Of a DNA stretch of 40,701 nucleotides, positions 15,662-21,937 are shown piece by piece. Numbering within the stretch: the first letter of the stretch is position 1; the number at the start of each line of letters is the position of its first letter. The stretch is from Alphaproteobacteria bacterium (GTDB lineage Bacteria; Pseudomonadota; Alphaproteobacteria; SHVW01), in assembly GCA_016869645.1 (NCBI GenBank), contig VGDO01000026.1, positions 1 to 40,701 on the forward strand, in the 5' to 3' direction. Under the pieces are notes generated by a model that saw only the letters and a list, made by a program, of their open reading frames with translations, was not told where the DNA came from and ran no database searches. A program made the position numbers and the translations under genes.

Positions 15662-16554
15662 TCTCGCCGCACGGCTACCGGCGGCCGCGCGTCGGCTGGC
15701 TCGACCTGGTGATCATCGCGCTCGCCGTCGCGGTGGTCGCCTACTTCGCCTATCGCGTCGACTCGGTGCTGCACTACCGCTGGAACTGGCCTCGCGTGAC
15801 GCAGTTCCTCGTACGCTGGGATGACGAGCGCCAGCGTTGGGTCGCCAACCTCCTGGTCGAAGGGCTGCTGACGACGCTGCGCCTGTCGATCTGGGGCATC
15901 ATCTTCGCCACCGTGATCGGCACGATCATGGGGCTGTGCCGGATCAGCCGGAAGCTGTTCCCGCGCCTGCTGTCGCGCAGCTATGTCGAGCTGATCCGCA
16001 ACATCCCCCCGCTCGTCTTCATGTTCATCTTCTACTTCTTCATCTCCAGCCAGATCATGCCGCTCTTGGGCATCGAAGCCTGGGTCCGGCGTGCCTCGCC
16101 GGGCAGTCTCGCGGTCATCGAGGTTCTGTTCGGACAGCCCAGGCTGATGGGCAATTTCGTCTCCGGGCTGATCTGCCTCGCGCTGTTCGAAGGAGCCTAC
16201 GTCACCGAGATCGTGCGCGCGGGCATCCAGTCGATCCCCAAGGGGCAATGGGAGGCGGCGCAAAGCGTCGGGCTCTCGCGCCTCCAGGTCATGCGCGACG
16301 TCATTCTGCCTCAGGCCCTCCAGCGCGTGGTGCCTCCGCTTGCCGGTCAGCTCATCACGTTGATCAAGACCTCGTCGATCGTGTCGCTGATCTCGGTCCA
16401 GGAACTGACCTTCCTCGCCGGCGAAGTGGCCAACACAACAGCCAAGCCATTCGAGGCGTGGATCATCGCGGCGGCCATGTATTTCGTGGTCTGCTTCGTG
16501 CTGTCGGTCGCCTTCTCGCGACTGGAGCAGCGGCTCGCCGAAGCGCAGCGCTGA
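15658..16554 (+). CDS. Polar amino acid ABC transporter permease (HisQ/GltK type), second of a pair
   Basis: A 298-residue inner-membrane permease starting with GTG, which overlaps the upstream TGA (GTGA). Landmarks are NLLVEGLLTTLRLSIWGI, YVELIRNIPPLVFMFIFYF, FEGAYVTEIVRAGIQSIPKGQWEAAQSVGL and ILPQALQRVVPPLAGQLITLIKTSS. It is longer than its partner because of an extra loop around QIMPLLGIEAWVRRASPGSLAV. No ATPase or binding-protein gene follows; the strand ends at a strong hairpin (16562-16587), so the other parts must be encoded elsewhere. Confidence 0.93.
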   Translation: MISPHGYRRPRVGWLDLVIIALAVAVVAYFAYRVDSVLHYRWNWPRVTQFLVRWDDERQRWVANLLVEGLLTTLRLSIWGIIFATVIGTIMGLCRISRKLFPRLLSRSYVELIRNIPPLVFMFIFYFFISSQIMPLLGIEAWVRRASPGSLAVIEVLFGQPRLMGNFVSGLICLALFEGAYVTEIVRAGIQSIPKGQWEAAQSVGLSRLQVMRDVILPQALQRVVPPLAGQLITLIKTSSIVSLISVQELTFLAGEVANTTAKPFEAWIIAAAMYFVVCFVLSVAFSRLEQRLAEAQR

Positions 16555-16561
16555 AGCGACA

Positions 16562-16587
16562 AGCGGGCGCCCCGAAGGGCGCCCGCT
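16562..16587. terminator. Bidirectional terminator hairpin
   Basis: AGCGGGCGCCC (16562-16572) and GGGCGCCCGCT (16577-16587) form a perfect 11-bp stem around CGAA. It lies between the convergent permease and gcrA genes, so it can serve both strands. No T run follows, so termination may need Rho or rest on stem strength alone. Confidence 0.7.
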
Positions 16588-16612
16588 CGTGATTCGGATA
16601 AAGCCGTCCGCG

Positions 16613-16948
16613 TCAGGCCGCGGCGGATTCGTCCTTCTTGCGATAGGCCTGCGTGCAGTGGGTCGCACAATAAGGCCGTCCGGGCTCTGCCGGCTCGCCG
16701 CAGAACTTGAAGCCGGGCTCGTTCGGGTGCCCCTGCGGCCAGCGGCACATGCGCTCGGACATGACGATCATCGGCTTGTTCGGCTTCAACTTCACCGGTG
16801 ACGGACGGGCCGGCAGGTGCAGCCGATGCGCCTTGCCGATCACCGCATTGCGTGTGGTGCCACCCAACTTGTCGGCAATTTCACTGGCCGACAGACCTTT
16901 GCCCCATAGCTGCTGCAACATGGCGACACGCTCTGGAGACCAATCCAT
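16613..16948 (-). CDS. gcrA: GcrA-family cell cycle regulator
   Basis: A 111-residue protein starting MDWSPERVAMLQQLWGKGL, followed by SASEIADKLG and TRNAVIGKAHRLHL. This is the DNA-binding domain of GcrA, the alphaproteobacterial sigma70-associated regulator that acts at GANTC-methylated promoters. The end has MCRWPQGHPNEPGFKFCG with PYCATHCTQAY, the usual Cys/His-rich tail. It is shorter than Caulobacter GcrA because the middle linker is short. I chose the ATG at 16948; the frame extends 21 codons upstream into the promoter, but no homologous residues lie there. Confidence 0.93.
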   Translation of the reverse strand: MDWSPERVAMLQQLWGKGLSASEIADKLGGTTRNAVIGKAHRLHLPARPSPVKLKPNKPMIVMSERMCRWPQGHPNEPGFKFCGEPAEPGRPYCATHCTQAYRKKDESAAA

Positions 16949-16996
16949 GGAACACCTGCCCCATATATGTTGTGTCTCGAAAATGTAAGCACACGA

Positions 16997-17050
16997 TCTA
17001 TAGTAGTGCAAGCACGGAGTCGTCCACAGGCCGCAACGAGCCTGTGGAAA
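16997..17050 (-). promoter_or_regulatory. gcrA promoter with GANTC site and DnaA-box-like palindrome
   Basis: On the minus strand TGGACG (17021-17026), an 18-nt spacer and TATAGA (16997-17002) form a moderate -35/-10 pair. GAGTC (17017-17021), a CcrM-type GANTC site, falls at the -35/spacer edge. CCACAGGC (17024-17031) and GCCTGTGG (17040-17047) form an 8-bp palindrome. Its outer edge reads TGTGGAAAA (17042-17050), one mismatch from the DnaA box. The motifs are seen; their function is inferred. Confidence 0.45.
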
Positions 17051-17113
17051 ACTCCATTTATCCTTGATGTACGGAGGGCTCGCCGACGATCGGCCAGGAC
17101 CGACGGTTTCAGG

Positions 17114-17575
17114 TCACGGGCGGCCGGCGATGACGTTCTCCTGGAAGGCCACTTCGCGCTCGAGTTCCTGGAACTCCGCGCCGAAGAAGTCGCGTAGGGA
17201 GACGATGGCAACGAGCCGCGTGCCATCGAGCACCGGCAGATGCCGGAAGCCGCCATCATGCATGCGACGAAGCGCCTCCATGGCGCCGGCGTCGGCGCTG
17301 ATCGTGGCCGGATTCTTCGTCATGACGTCGCTGAGACGCGTCTTGTCGAGATCGAGATCGCGCGCCACCACGCGATTGAGCAGATCGCGCTCGGTGAAGA
17401 TCCCTTCGAGCCTGTCGCCATCGACGACCAGCGCTGCGCCGACGCCGCGGCCGGCCATCTGGCGCGCCGCTTCGCGCACGCTGGTGTTCGCCGCGAGCTT
17501 GAGCAGCCTCTGATTGTGCACCACATCGGGCACGATCTTGCGTTGCATCGACCGCCTGCGTTCAACATTCGCCAT
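17114..17575 (-). CDS. CBS-domain-pair protein
   Basis: A 153-residue cytosolic protein made of two CBS domains. The first (~15-75) has LAANTSVREAARQMAGRGVGAALVVD and GIFTERDLLNRV. The second (~85-140) has DVMTKNPATISADAGAMEALRRM and HLPVLDGTRLVAIVSLRDF. CBS pairs bind adenine nucleotides and sense energy state; this stand-alone form has no attached enzyme. It follows a small membrane protein and a PfkB kinase on the same strand, with short gaps. Its target is not evident. Confidence 0.9.
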   Translation of the reverse strand: MANVERRRSMQRKIVPDVVHNQRLLKLAANTSVREAARQMAGRGVGAALVVDGDRLEGIFTERDLLNRVVARDLDLDKTRLSDVMTKNPATISADAGAMEALRRMHDGGFRHLPVLDGTRLVAIVSLRDFFGAEFQELEREVAFQENVIAGRP

Positions 17576-17592
17576 CTGGTGCCTCCGCCCCT

Positions 17593-18000
17593 CTATCGTT
17601 TCTGGCCCGGCATACTGAGCGCGGGCGCCACCGGCTTGCCCGGCTTCGCTCCCGCCGACGGCCGGCCGCGTGCGGGCGGCAGGTCATCGTCCTCATCCTC
17701 GTCCTCGCCTTTCGGCTCCGGTTCCGGTTCGTCACCGACCGCGCCGATGATCTTGAGCACGCGGTGGCCGAGCTCCATGACGAGCCAAGTCATGACCAGC
17801 CCGCCCAGCCAGAAGGCTGCAACCACCACCGCCCAGGGATAGGTATCGCGCCATGCGAGCCATTGCACGGTGGCGATGCCGCCCATCAGGAACACGATCA
17901 GGGCCAGCACCGCGCTGAGCAGAATCTTGACCACGTCCGCACTCCAGTTCTGGTTCCCGTCACGGGCCAGATCTCTTATCTCGCTGACCACATCATACAT
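17593..18000 (-). CDS. Small membrane protein with acidic tail, function unknown
   Basis: A 135-residue protein not recognised as a named family. Two hydrophobic segments are visible near residues 25-46 (VVKILLSAVLALIVFLMGG) and 56-80 (YPWAVVVAAFWLGGLVMTWLV). A cytosolic or periplasmic tail follows with alternating E-P and a run of Asp/Glu (EPEPEPKGEDEDEDDD), then a basic, proline-rich end. I chose the ATG at 18000; it overlaps the PfkB stop by 8 bp, which argues for coupled translation. A longer start at 18033 would cut further into the kinase gene. Confidence 0.65.
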   Translation of the reverse strand: MYDVVSEIRDLARDGNQNWSADVVKILLSAVLALIVFLMGGIATVQWLAWRDTYPWAVVVAAFWLGGLVMTWLVMELGHRVLKIIGAVGDEPEPEPKGEDEDEDDDLPPARGRPSAGAKPGKPVAPALSMPGQKR

Positions 18001-18898
18001 TATTCCCGCTGGCGAGAAACGCATCGACCTCATCGCGGCCGGGCGCGCCGAGTCGGCCCCCGAAGCGGCGGCACTTCAAGCTGGCCGCGACGCAGGCGAA
18101 GCGTCCCGCATCTGCGATCGCCTGCCCTTCGGCCAGCGCCAGTGCGAAGGCGCCGTGGAAGACGTCCCCCGCGGACAGGGTGTCGACCACGGCAATGCCT
18201 GGTGCCGGCACATGGTTGATGTGTCCGGCTTCCCACCAGAAGAAGCCCCGCTCGCCAGCGGTGACGCCGACCGGGCCGTCCAAGCGCGCCGCGAGCGCCC
18301 GCAAGCCGGGCTCGACCCCAATCTCGCCCACCAGGCTGGCGAGCGCCGGTTCGGACAGCACGGGATGGCTGGCAAGCGGCAGCAGCCGCTCAAGCACAGG
18401 CAGCGGTGCCACATCGCCATCGAGCACGGCGGGCTTGCCGGCCGCACGCGCCGCTTCAAGCAGCCGGGCCGACCCCTCGGGCCAGCGCGGATCGGCGAGC
18501 ACGACGTCGGCGGCGGCGACGCGCTCGACCGGCAGCCAGGACGAATTTCGGTCGAGCGCCGGGTCGTAGAATGGCACCACGAGACGCTGGCCCGCGGCGT
18601 CGACCAGGATCGTCGACACCGGCGTTCGGCCGCCCGGGCAGACGCGCACGCGGCCGACATCGACGCCGGCGGCCGCCAAATCGGCAAGCGTCTGCCGCCC
18701 GGCCATGTCGTCGCCGACGCGTCCCCACAGCTCGGCGCGGCCGCCGAGCCGGGCAATCGCGGCCGCGGCGCTCGACGCCATGCCGGCGCCAAGTTGGACG
18801 CACTCGCTCGCCAGCACCTTGGCGGGTGCCGCCACGACCGCCGGCACGCGCAGGATCGTGTCGAAGATGATGGCGCCGAGACAAATGACGGTCGGCAT
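17993..18898 (-). CDS. PfkB-family carbohydrate kinase
   Basis: A 301-residue ribokinase-fold enzyme that phosphorylates a sugar or nucleoside with ATP. It has the N-terminal GAGMASSAAAAIARLGG and GRVGDDMAG segments and the C-terminal signature DTLSAGDVFHGAF (residues ~239-251), with the catalytic base Asp245 in A-G-D. The family's usual D-T-x-G-A-G-D has Ser in place of the first Gly. Features such as LVDAAGQRLV recall sulfofructose-kinase-like members, but the substrate cannot be settled. It shares an operon with the membrane protein and CBS protein and is divergent from the GYD gene. Confidence 0.85.
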   Translation of the reverse strand: MPTVICLGAIIFDTILRVPAVVAAPAKVLASECVQLGAGMASSAAAAIARLGGRAELWGRVGDDMAGRQTLADLAAAGVDVGRVRVCPGGRTPVSTILVDAAGQRLVVPFYDPALDRNSSWLPVERVAAADVVLADPRWPEGSARLLEAARAAGKPAVLDGDVAPLPVLERLLPLASHPVLSEPALASLVGEIGVEPGLRALAARLDGPVGVTAGERGFFWWEAGHINHVPAPGIAVVDTLSAGDVFHGAFALALAEGQAIADAGRFACVAASLKCRRFGGRLGAPGRDEVDAFLASGNNV

Positions 18899-19024
18899 GG
18901 CTCAGCGGGTCCGCACTGTCGGGATGGGATCGCGCGGCCGGCTTTCGCGCCGCGCCGAACTGGTATTAAATGACGCGAGATCCGCCGACACAGGCGGACA
19001 TGTTGCGGCAGAGGAGACCAGGCA

Positions 19025-19318
19025 ATGAAGTACGTCCTGCTCGGCAAGCTCAGTGCGGATTGGTCGAAGAAGCAGTCGCAGCGCACCGAGAACGCGCGCG
19101 CCAAGGCCAAGTCGCTCGGCATCAAGATCGAGTCCGTCCACTACACGCAAGGCAAATACGACTTCGTCGACGTGGTCGACGCGCCCGATGCGCAGTCGAT
19201 GCTCGCCTTCTCCGTCTGGTATGCCCAGCAAGGCTACGGCAAGATCCAGTCGATGCCGGCCTTCGACGAGCGCACCATGGTCTCCGCACTGAGGAAGGTC
19301 GGCGCGCGAGGCAGATAG
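19025..19318 (+). CDS. GYD-domain protein
   Basis: A 97-residue cytosolic protein with YVLLGKLSADW at the start, GKYDFVDVVDAPDAQSMLAF in the middle and TMVSALRKVG near the end. These match the GYD superfamily of small dimeric alpha/beta-barrel-like proteins; the family name comes from the G-x-Y-D seen here as GKYD. The biochemical role is unknown. The ribosome-binding site GAGGAGACC is clear. It is divergent from the PfkB gene and lies 32 bp before the MITE-like element. A small hairpin (TCCGCC/GGCGGA, 18981-18998) precedes the start. Confidence 0.85.
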   Translation: MKYVLLGKLSADWSKKQSQRTENARAKAKSLGIKIESVHYTQGKYDFVDVVDAPDAQSMLAFSVWYAQQGYGKIQSMPAFDERTMVSALRKVGARGR

Positions 19319-19350
19319 CGTCGGCAGGGCGGGCCCGACGAGACTGTGCT
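19319..19350. other. Short spacer before MITE-like element
   Basis: Thirty-two bases between the GYD stop and the left terminal repeat. They hold no clear terminator. Together with the element at 19351-19624 they make the only stretch of about 300 bp in the window without a protein gene. Confidence 0.4.
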
Positions 19351-19624
19351 CTAGGAGCCTGTCTGAGAATTGGCCACGGGCTGCGTTGGGCCAGGAAGTT
19401 CGAGGGCTAGGAGCGGATGTGAAGACGATGCTGGACGCATCGCCGAACATTCGCGACAACGTCATCGAACTTCCTGGCCCAACCCTCCGGGCCGCTGGAA
19501 CAAGGACTTGGGACGTCGTCGGCCATCGCTCGCGGTGCGTCCAGCACCGCGTCGCGACGCCCTCCTAGCCCAAGTCCTTGTTGCAGCGGCGCAGCCCATG
19601 GCGAATTCTCCGACAGGCTCCTAG
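19351..19624. mobile_element. MITE-like non-autonomous element with nested palindromes
   Basis: Terminal inverted repeats of 35 bp (19351-19385 and 19590-19624) match at 32 positions and read CTAGGAGCCTGTC inward. Inside are two more inverted pairs that abut them. The first is 19386-19403 with 19465-19482, perfect over 18 bp. The second is 19491-19512 with 19569-19590, 21 of 22 bp. Each loop carries its own hairpin (CGATGC/GCATCG at 19426-19442 and CGCGGTGC/GCACCGCG at 19531-19551), with apex loops TGGAC and GTCCA that are complementary. The ends CTAG could be a 4-bp target duplication, which would resemble the YTAR choice of IS5-group elements. No transposase frame is present, so it would need one in trans. 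Confidence 0.8.
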
Positions 19625-20106
19625 CGCCGGGCCGCGCGGCGGCCGCCACGCGGCAGGTCCGCGAGCATCGCGAGCGAGGCGAGGAATGCCGCGCGCTGCG
19701 GCTGAGGCAGCGGCGCCAGGATCTGCGTCTGGGCGCGCCGAACCGCGGGGATCGCCTCATGCACGGCTTGGCGCCCGGCCTCGGTCAACTCGACCGCGTT
19801 GGCGCGCTGGTCGGCCCGCGTGCGGCGACGATTGACGAGGCCCTGGCGCGCCAGACGCTCGATCATTTCGGCGAGAGTCGAGCGGTCGATGCCTGTCAGG
19901 TCGACCAGCTCGGTCTGCTTGAGGCCGGGCAGCTGGCCGATCGTGAGCATCACGGCGAATTGGCGCGGCGTCAGTCCGTTACGCCCGACCGCGCGCTGAA
20001 ACAGTTCGACCGCGCGTTGCTGCGCGCGGCGCATCAGGTGGCCCGGCTGGTCGAGCAGTACGAGCGATGCCAGCGCATCGCGGCCGCCGCCGTTGGTTTT
20101 CATCAT
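19621..20106 (-). CDS. MarR-family transcriptional regulator
   Basis: A 161-residue winged-helix repressor. Residues ~25-130 hold the MarR core: GLTPRQFAVMLTIGQLPGLKQTELVDLTGIDRSTLAEMIERLARQGLV (recognition helix around STLAEMIERL), the wing RRRTRADQRANAVELTEAG, and flanking dimer helices. Translation may begin at 20106 or the next ATG at 20103; longer in-frame starts have no ribosome-binding site. The TAG stop lies inside the end of the MITE-like element. The gene is divergent from the LLM oxidoreductase, which is the natural target. An effector such as a phenolic acid is possible but not shown. Confidence 0.88.
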   Translation of the reverse strand: MMKTNGGGRDALASLVLLDQPGHLMRRAQQRAVELFQRAVGRNGLTPRQFAVMLTIGQLPGLKQTELVDLTGIDRSTLAEMIERLARQGLVNRRRTRADQRANAVELTEAGRQAVHEAIPAVRRAQTQILAPLPQPQRAAFLASLAMLADLPRGGRRAARR

Positions 20107-20292
20107 TTTGCCTGACGGTCTGCCTTCCCCCGCGGAAACTATAGACAAGCCGTCGACCGGTTCAAAGCGCGGCGGTGCGGCGCGCGCTGTCATGCTTGAC
20201 GGCGTCGAAAACTTGAAAGTCGCCACGCATGAAAGTCTGTACACGGATCAATTACCTGCTAGTCTTGCAGCCGAATTGCGCAAGGGGGGCGC

Positions 20293-21363
20293 ATGGACTT
20301 CGGCATCCAGTTCTTTCCCGACATCGGGCCGGAGACCAAGGCGGCCGACGCCTATTTCCGCGAGTGCCTCGGCCTCGTCGATCTGTGCGACGAGCTCGGT
20401 TACAGCCACGTGCGCACGGTCGAGCACTACTTCAACGCCTATGGCGGCTATAGCCCGAACCCGATCGTCTTCCTGACCGCCGCGGCACAGCGCACGCGGC
20501 GTGCGCGCCTGATCACGGGCGCCGTGCTGCCCGTCTTCAACAACCCGCTCAAGCTGGCGGGCGAGATCGGCATGCTCGATGCCATCTCGGGCGGACGTCT
20601 CGAGGTCGGCTTCGCGCGCGCCTTCCTGCCACACGAGTTCCGCCGCTTCGGCGTCAGCGTCAATGAGAGCCGTGCACGCTTTGAAGAAGGTGTCGAGCAG
20701 GTGCGCCGCCTGCTCGAGGAGGAGCGGGTCTCGATCAAGGGCCGCTTCCACAGCTTCGACAACGTGACATCGCTGCCGCGGCCGACACAGAAGCCGCGGC
20801 CGCCCTTCTGGATCGCCGTGATGTCGACCCCGGAATCCTTCGCCCTGGCTGGCCGGGCCGGGCATTCGATCATGGCGATCCCGATGGCCGGGGCGAAGAT
20901 GGCGGAGATGATCGGCATCTACCGCGACGCATGGCGCACGGCGGGCCATCTGGGCCAGGGCCGCGTCATGCTCGCTTTCCACATGTACTGCGCGGCGACC
21001 CGCGACGAGGCGGCGGCCGTCGCGCGCGAGCCGCTCAACCGCTATCTGCGCTCGCTGGTCGATGCCGCGAGCGACTGGACCGAGGGTCTGAGTTCGGCCG
21101 ATTACCCGAACTACGACAAGATCATCGCCGGCCTGCGCGAGGAGACCTTCGAGACCCAGGTTGCCAAGGGTGCGGCCTGGGTCGGCTCGCCGGCCGACGT
21201 GGCCGATGCGGTTGCCGACTACGACCGCAGGGTCGGCGGCTTCGAGATCGCGTCCATGCAGGTCAATTTCAACACGCTGCCTTTCGACCTCGCGCGCCGC
21301 TCCATGGGCTTGTTCGCGAGCGAGGTGATGCCGAAGTTTGGCGGACGAAAAGCTCGGCGCTGA
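20293..21363 (+). CDS. LLM-class flavin-dependent oxidoreductase (luciferase-like)
   Basis: A 356-residue TIM-barrel protein of the bacterial luciferase superfamily that uses FMN or F420. It has the N-terminal strand MDFGIQFFPDIG, VRTVEHYF near residue 40, ITGAVLPVFNNPLKLAGEIGMLDAIS and GRLEVGFARAF, all typical of the group. The C-terminal part contains GSPADVADAV. A strong ribosome-binding site AAGGGGGGC precedes the ATG. It is divergent from a MarR regulator across 186 bp. A monooxygenase acting on a small organic substrate is most likely, with no obvious partner gene beside it. Confidence 0.88.
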   Translation: MDFGIQFFPDIGPETKAADAYFRECLGLVDLCDELGYSHVRTVEHYFNAYGGYSPNPIVFLTAAAQRTRRARLITGAVLPVFNNPLKLAGEIGMLDAISGGRLEVGFARAFLPHEFRRFGVSVNESRARFEEGVEQVRRLLEEERVSIKGRFHSFDNVTSLPRPTQKPRPPFWIAVMSTPESFALAGRAGHSIMAIPMAGAKMAEMIGIYRDAWRTAGHLGQGRVMLAFHMYCAATRDEAAAVAREPLNRYLRSLVDAASDWTEGLSSADYPNYDKIIAGLREETFETQVAKGAAWVGSPADVADAVADYDRRVGGFEIASMQVNFNTLPFDLARRSMGLFASEVMPKFGGRKARR

Positions 21364-21410
21364 ATCGATCATTCGCGGCGTCCAGCGGGAACCCTCACCC
21401 ATTTGAGGCG

Positions 21411-21424
21411 TTGGTCTAGACCAA
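21411..21424. promoter_or_regulatory. Perfect 14-bp palindrome, GntR/HutC (DasR/NagR-like) operator candidate
   Basis: TTGGTCTAGACCAA is a perfect palindrome. Its core TGGTCTAGACCA is the same as the consensus bound by DasR/NagR-type GntR regulators of amino sugar use. It lies 48 bp after the LLM gene and 118 bp before the DUF1236 gene. No amino sugar gene is in the window. Confidence 0.4.
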
Positions 21425-21542
21425 GCCCGATCGGCGACGATTGCACTCGCCGTCGGGGGTGTGCATCAACAGCCGCACTCCGGTCCTCCCGTTCCTACGA
21501 GCGGTGCGGCGTTCTTAACCTGCTTATCGGCATGAGGAGATT

Positions 21543-21878
21543 ATGATGAGGACGTTCCTGATCACGTTTGCCGCTGCGACCGCGATTTTGGCCGGCGTGG
21601 CGTCGGCGCAGGTCGCCAGCACGACCACGACCTCGACCTGGACCAATCAGCACGGGACGACGTTCCGCGAATATTCGACGACGCAGAACTACCCGGTGAT
21701 CACCGATCCGGCCCTGAAGCCCAGCGTGGGCGTCATCCTGCCGGAGACGGTGAAGGTCTATGAGCTTCCTCCGACGGTGACGGTGCCGTCGGCCGAAACC
21801 TACAGCTACACCATCATCAACAACAACCCGGTGGTCGTGGAGCGCAAGACCCGCAAGGTCATCCACACCTGGCAGTAA
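21543..21878 (+). CDS. Secreted DUF1236-family protein
   Basis: A 111-residue protein with a Sec signal peptide (residues ~1-23, FLITFAAATAILAGVASAQ, cleavage after A-S-A). The mature part has a threonine-rich start and then the DUF1236 pattern LPETVKVYELPPTV with YSYTIINNNPVVVERKTRKVIHTW at the end. DUF1236 proteins are common in Alphaproteobacteria and their role is unknown; a periplasmic or envelope place is inferred from the signal. GAGGAG lies 6 bp before the first of two ATGs (21543 or 21546). It is transcribed alone and ended by a strong terminator. Confidence 0.85.
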   Translation: MMRTFLITFAAATAILAGVASAQVASTTTTSTWTNQHGTTFREYSTTQNYPVITDPALKPSVGVILPETVKVYELPPTVTVPSAETYSYTIINNNPVVVERKTRKVIHTWQ

Positions 21879-21899
21879 CCGGCCAAACCGGTTGACGAT

Positions 21900-21937
21900 C
21901 AGCGGCCGCGGCGGCAACGCCGCGGCCGCTGTCTTTT
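21900..21937 (+). terminator. Rho-independent terminator
   Basis: CAGCGGCCGCGGCG (21900-21913) and CGCCGCGGCCGCTG (21918-21931) form a perfect 14-bp stem around GCAA. TCTTTT follows on the plus strand. It ends the DUF1236 transcript, and the T run touches the stop codon of the convergent FAD oxidoreductase gene. Confidence 0.9.

Noticed and set aside
19404..19464. Small coding frame within the MITE-like element
   Set aside because: Frames through it are short, the sequence is dominated by inverted repeats, and no transposase motif is present.
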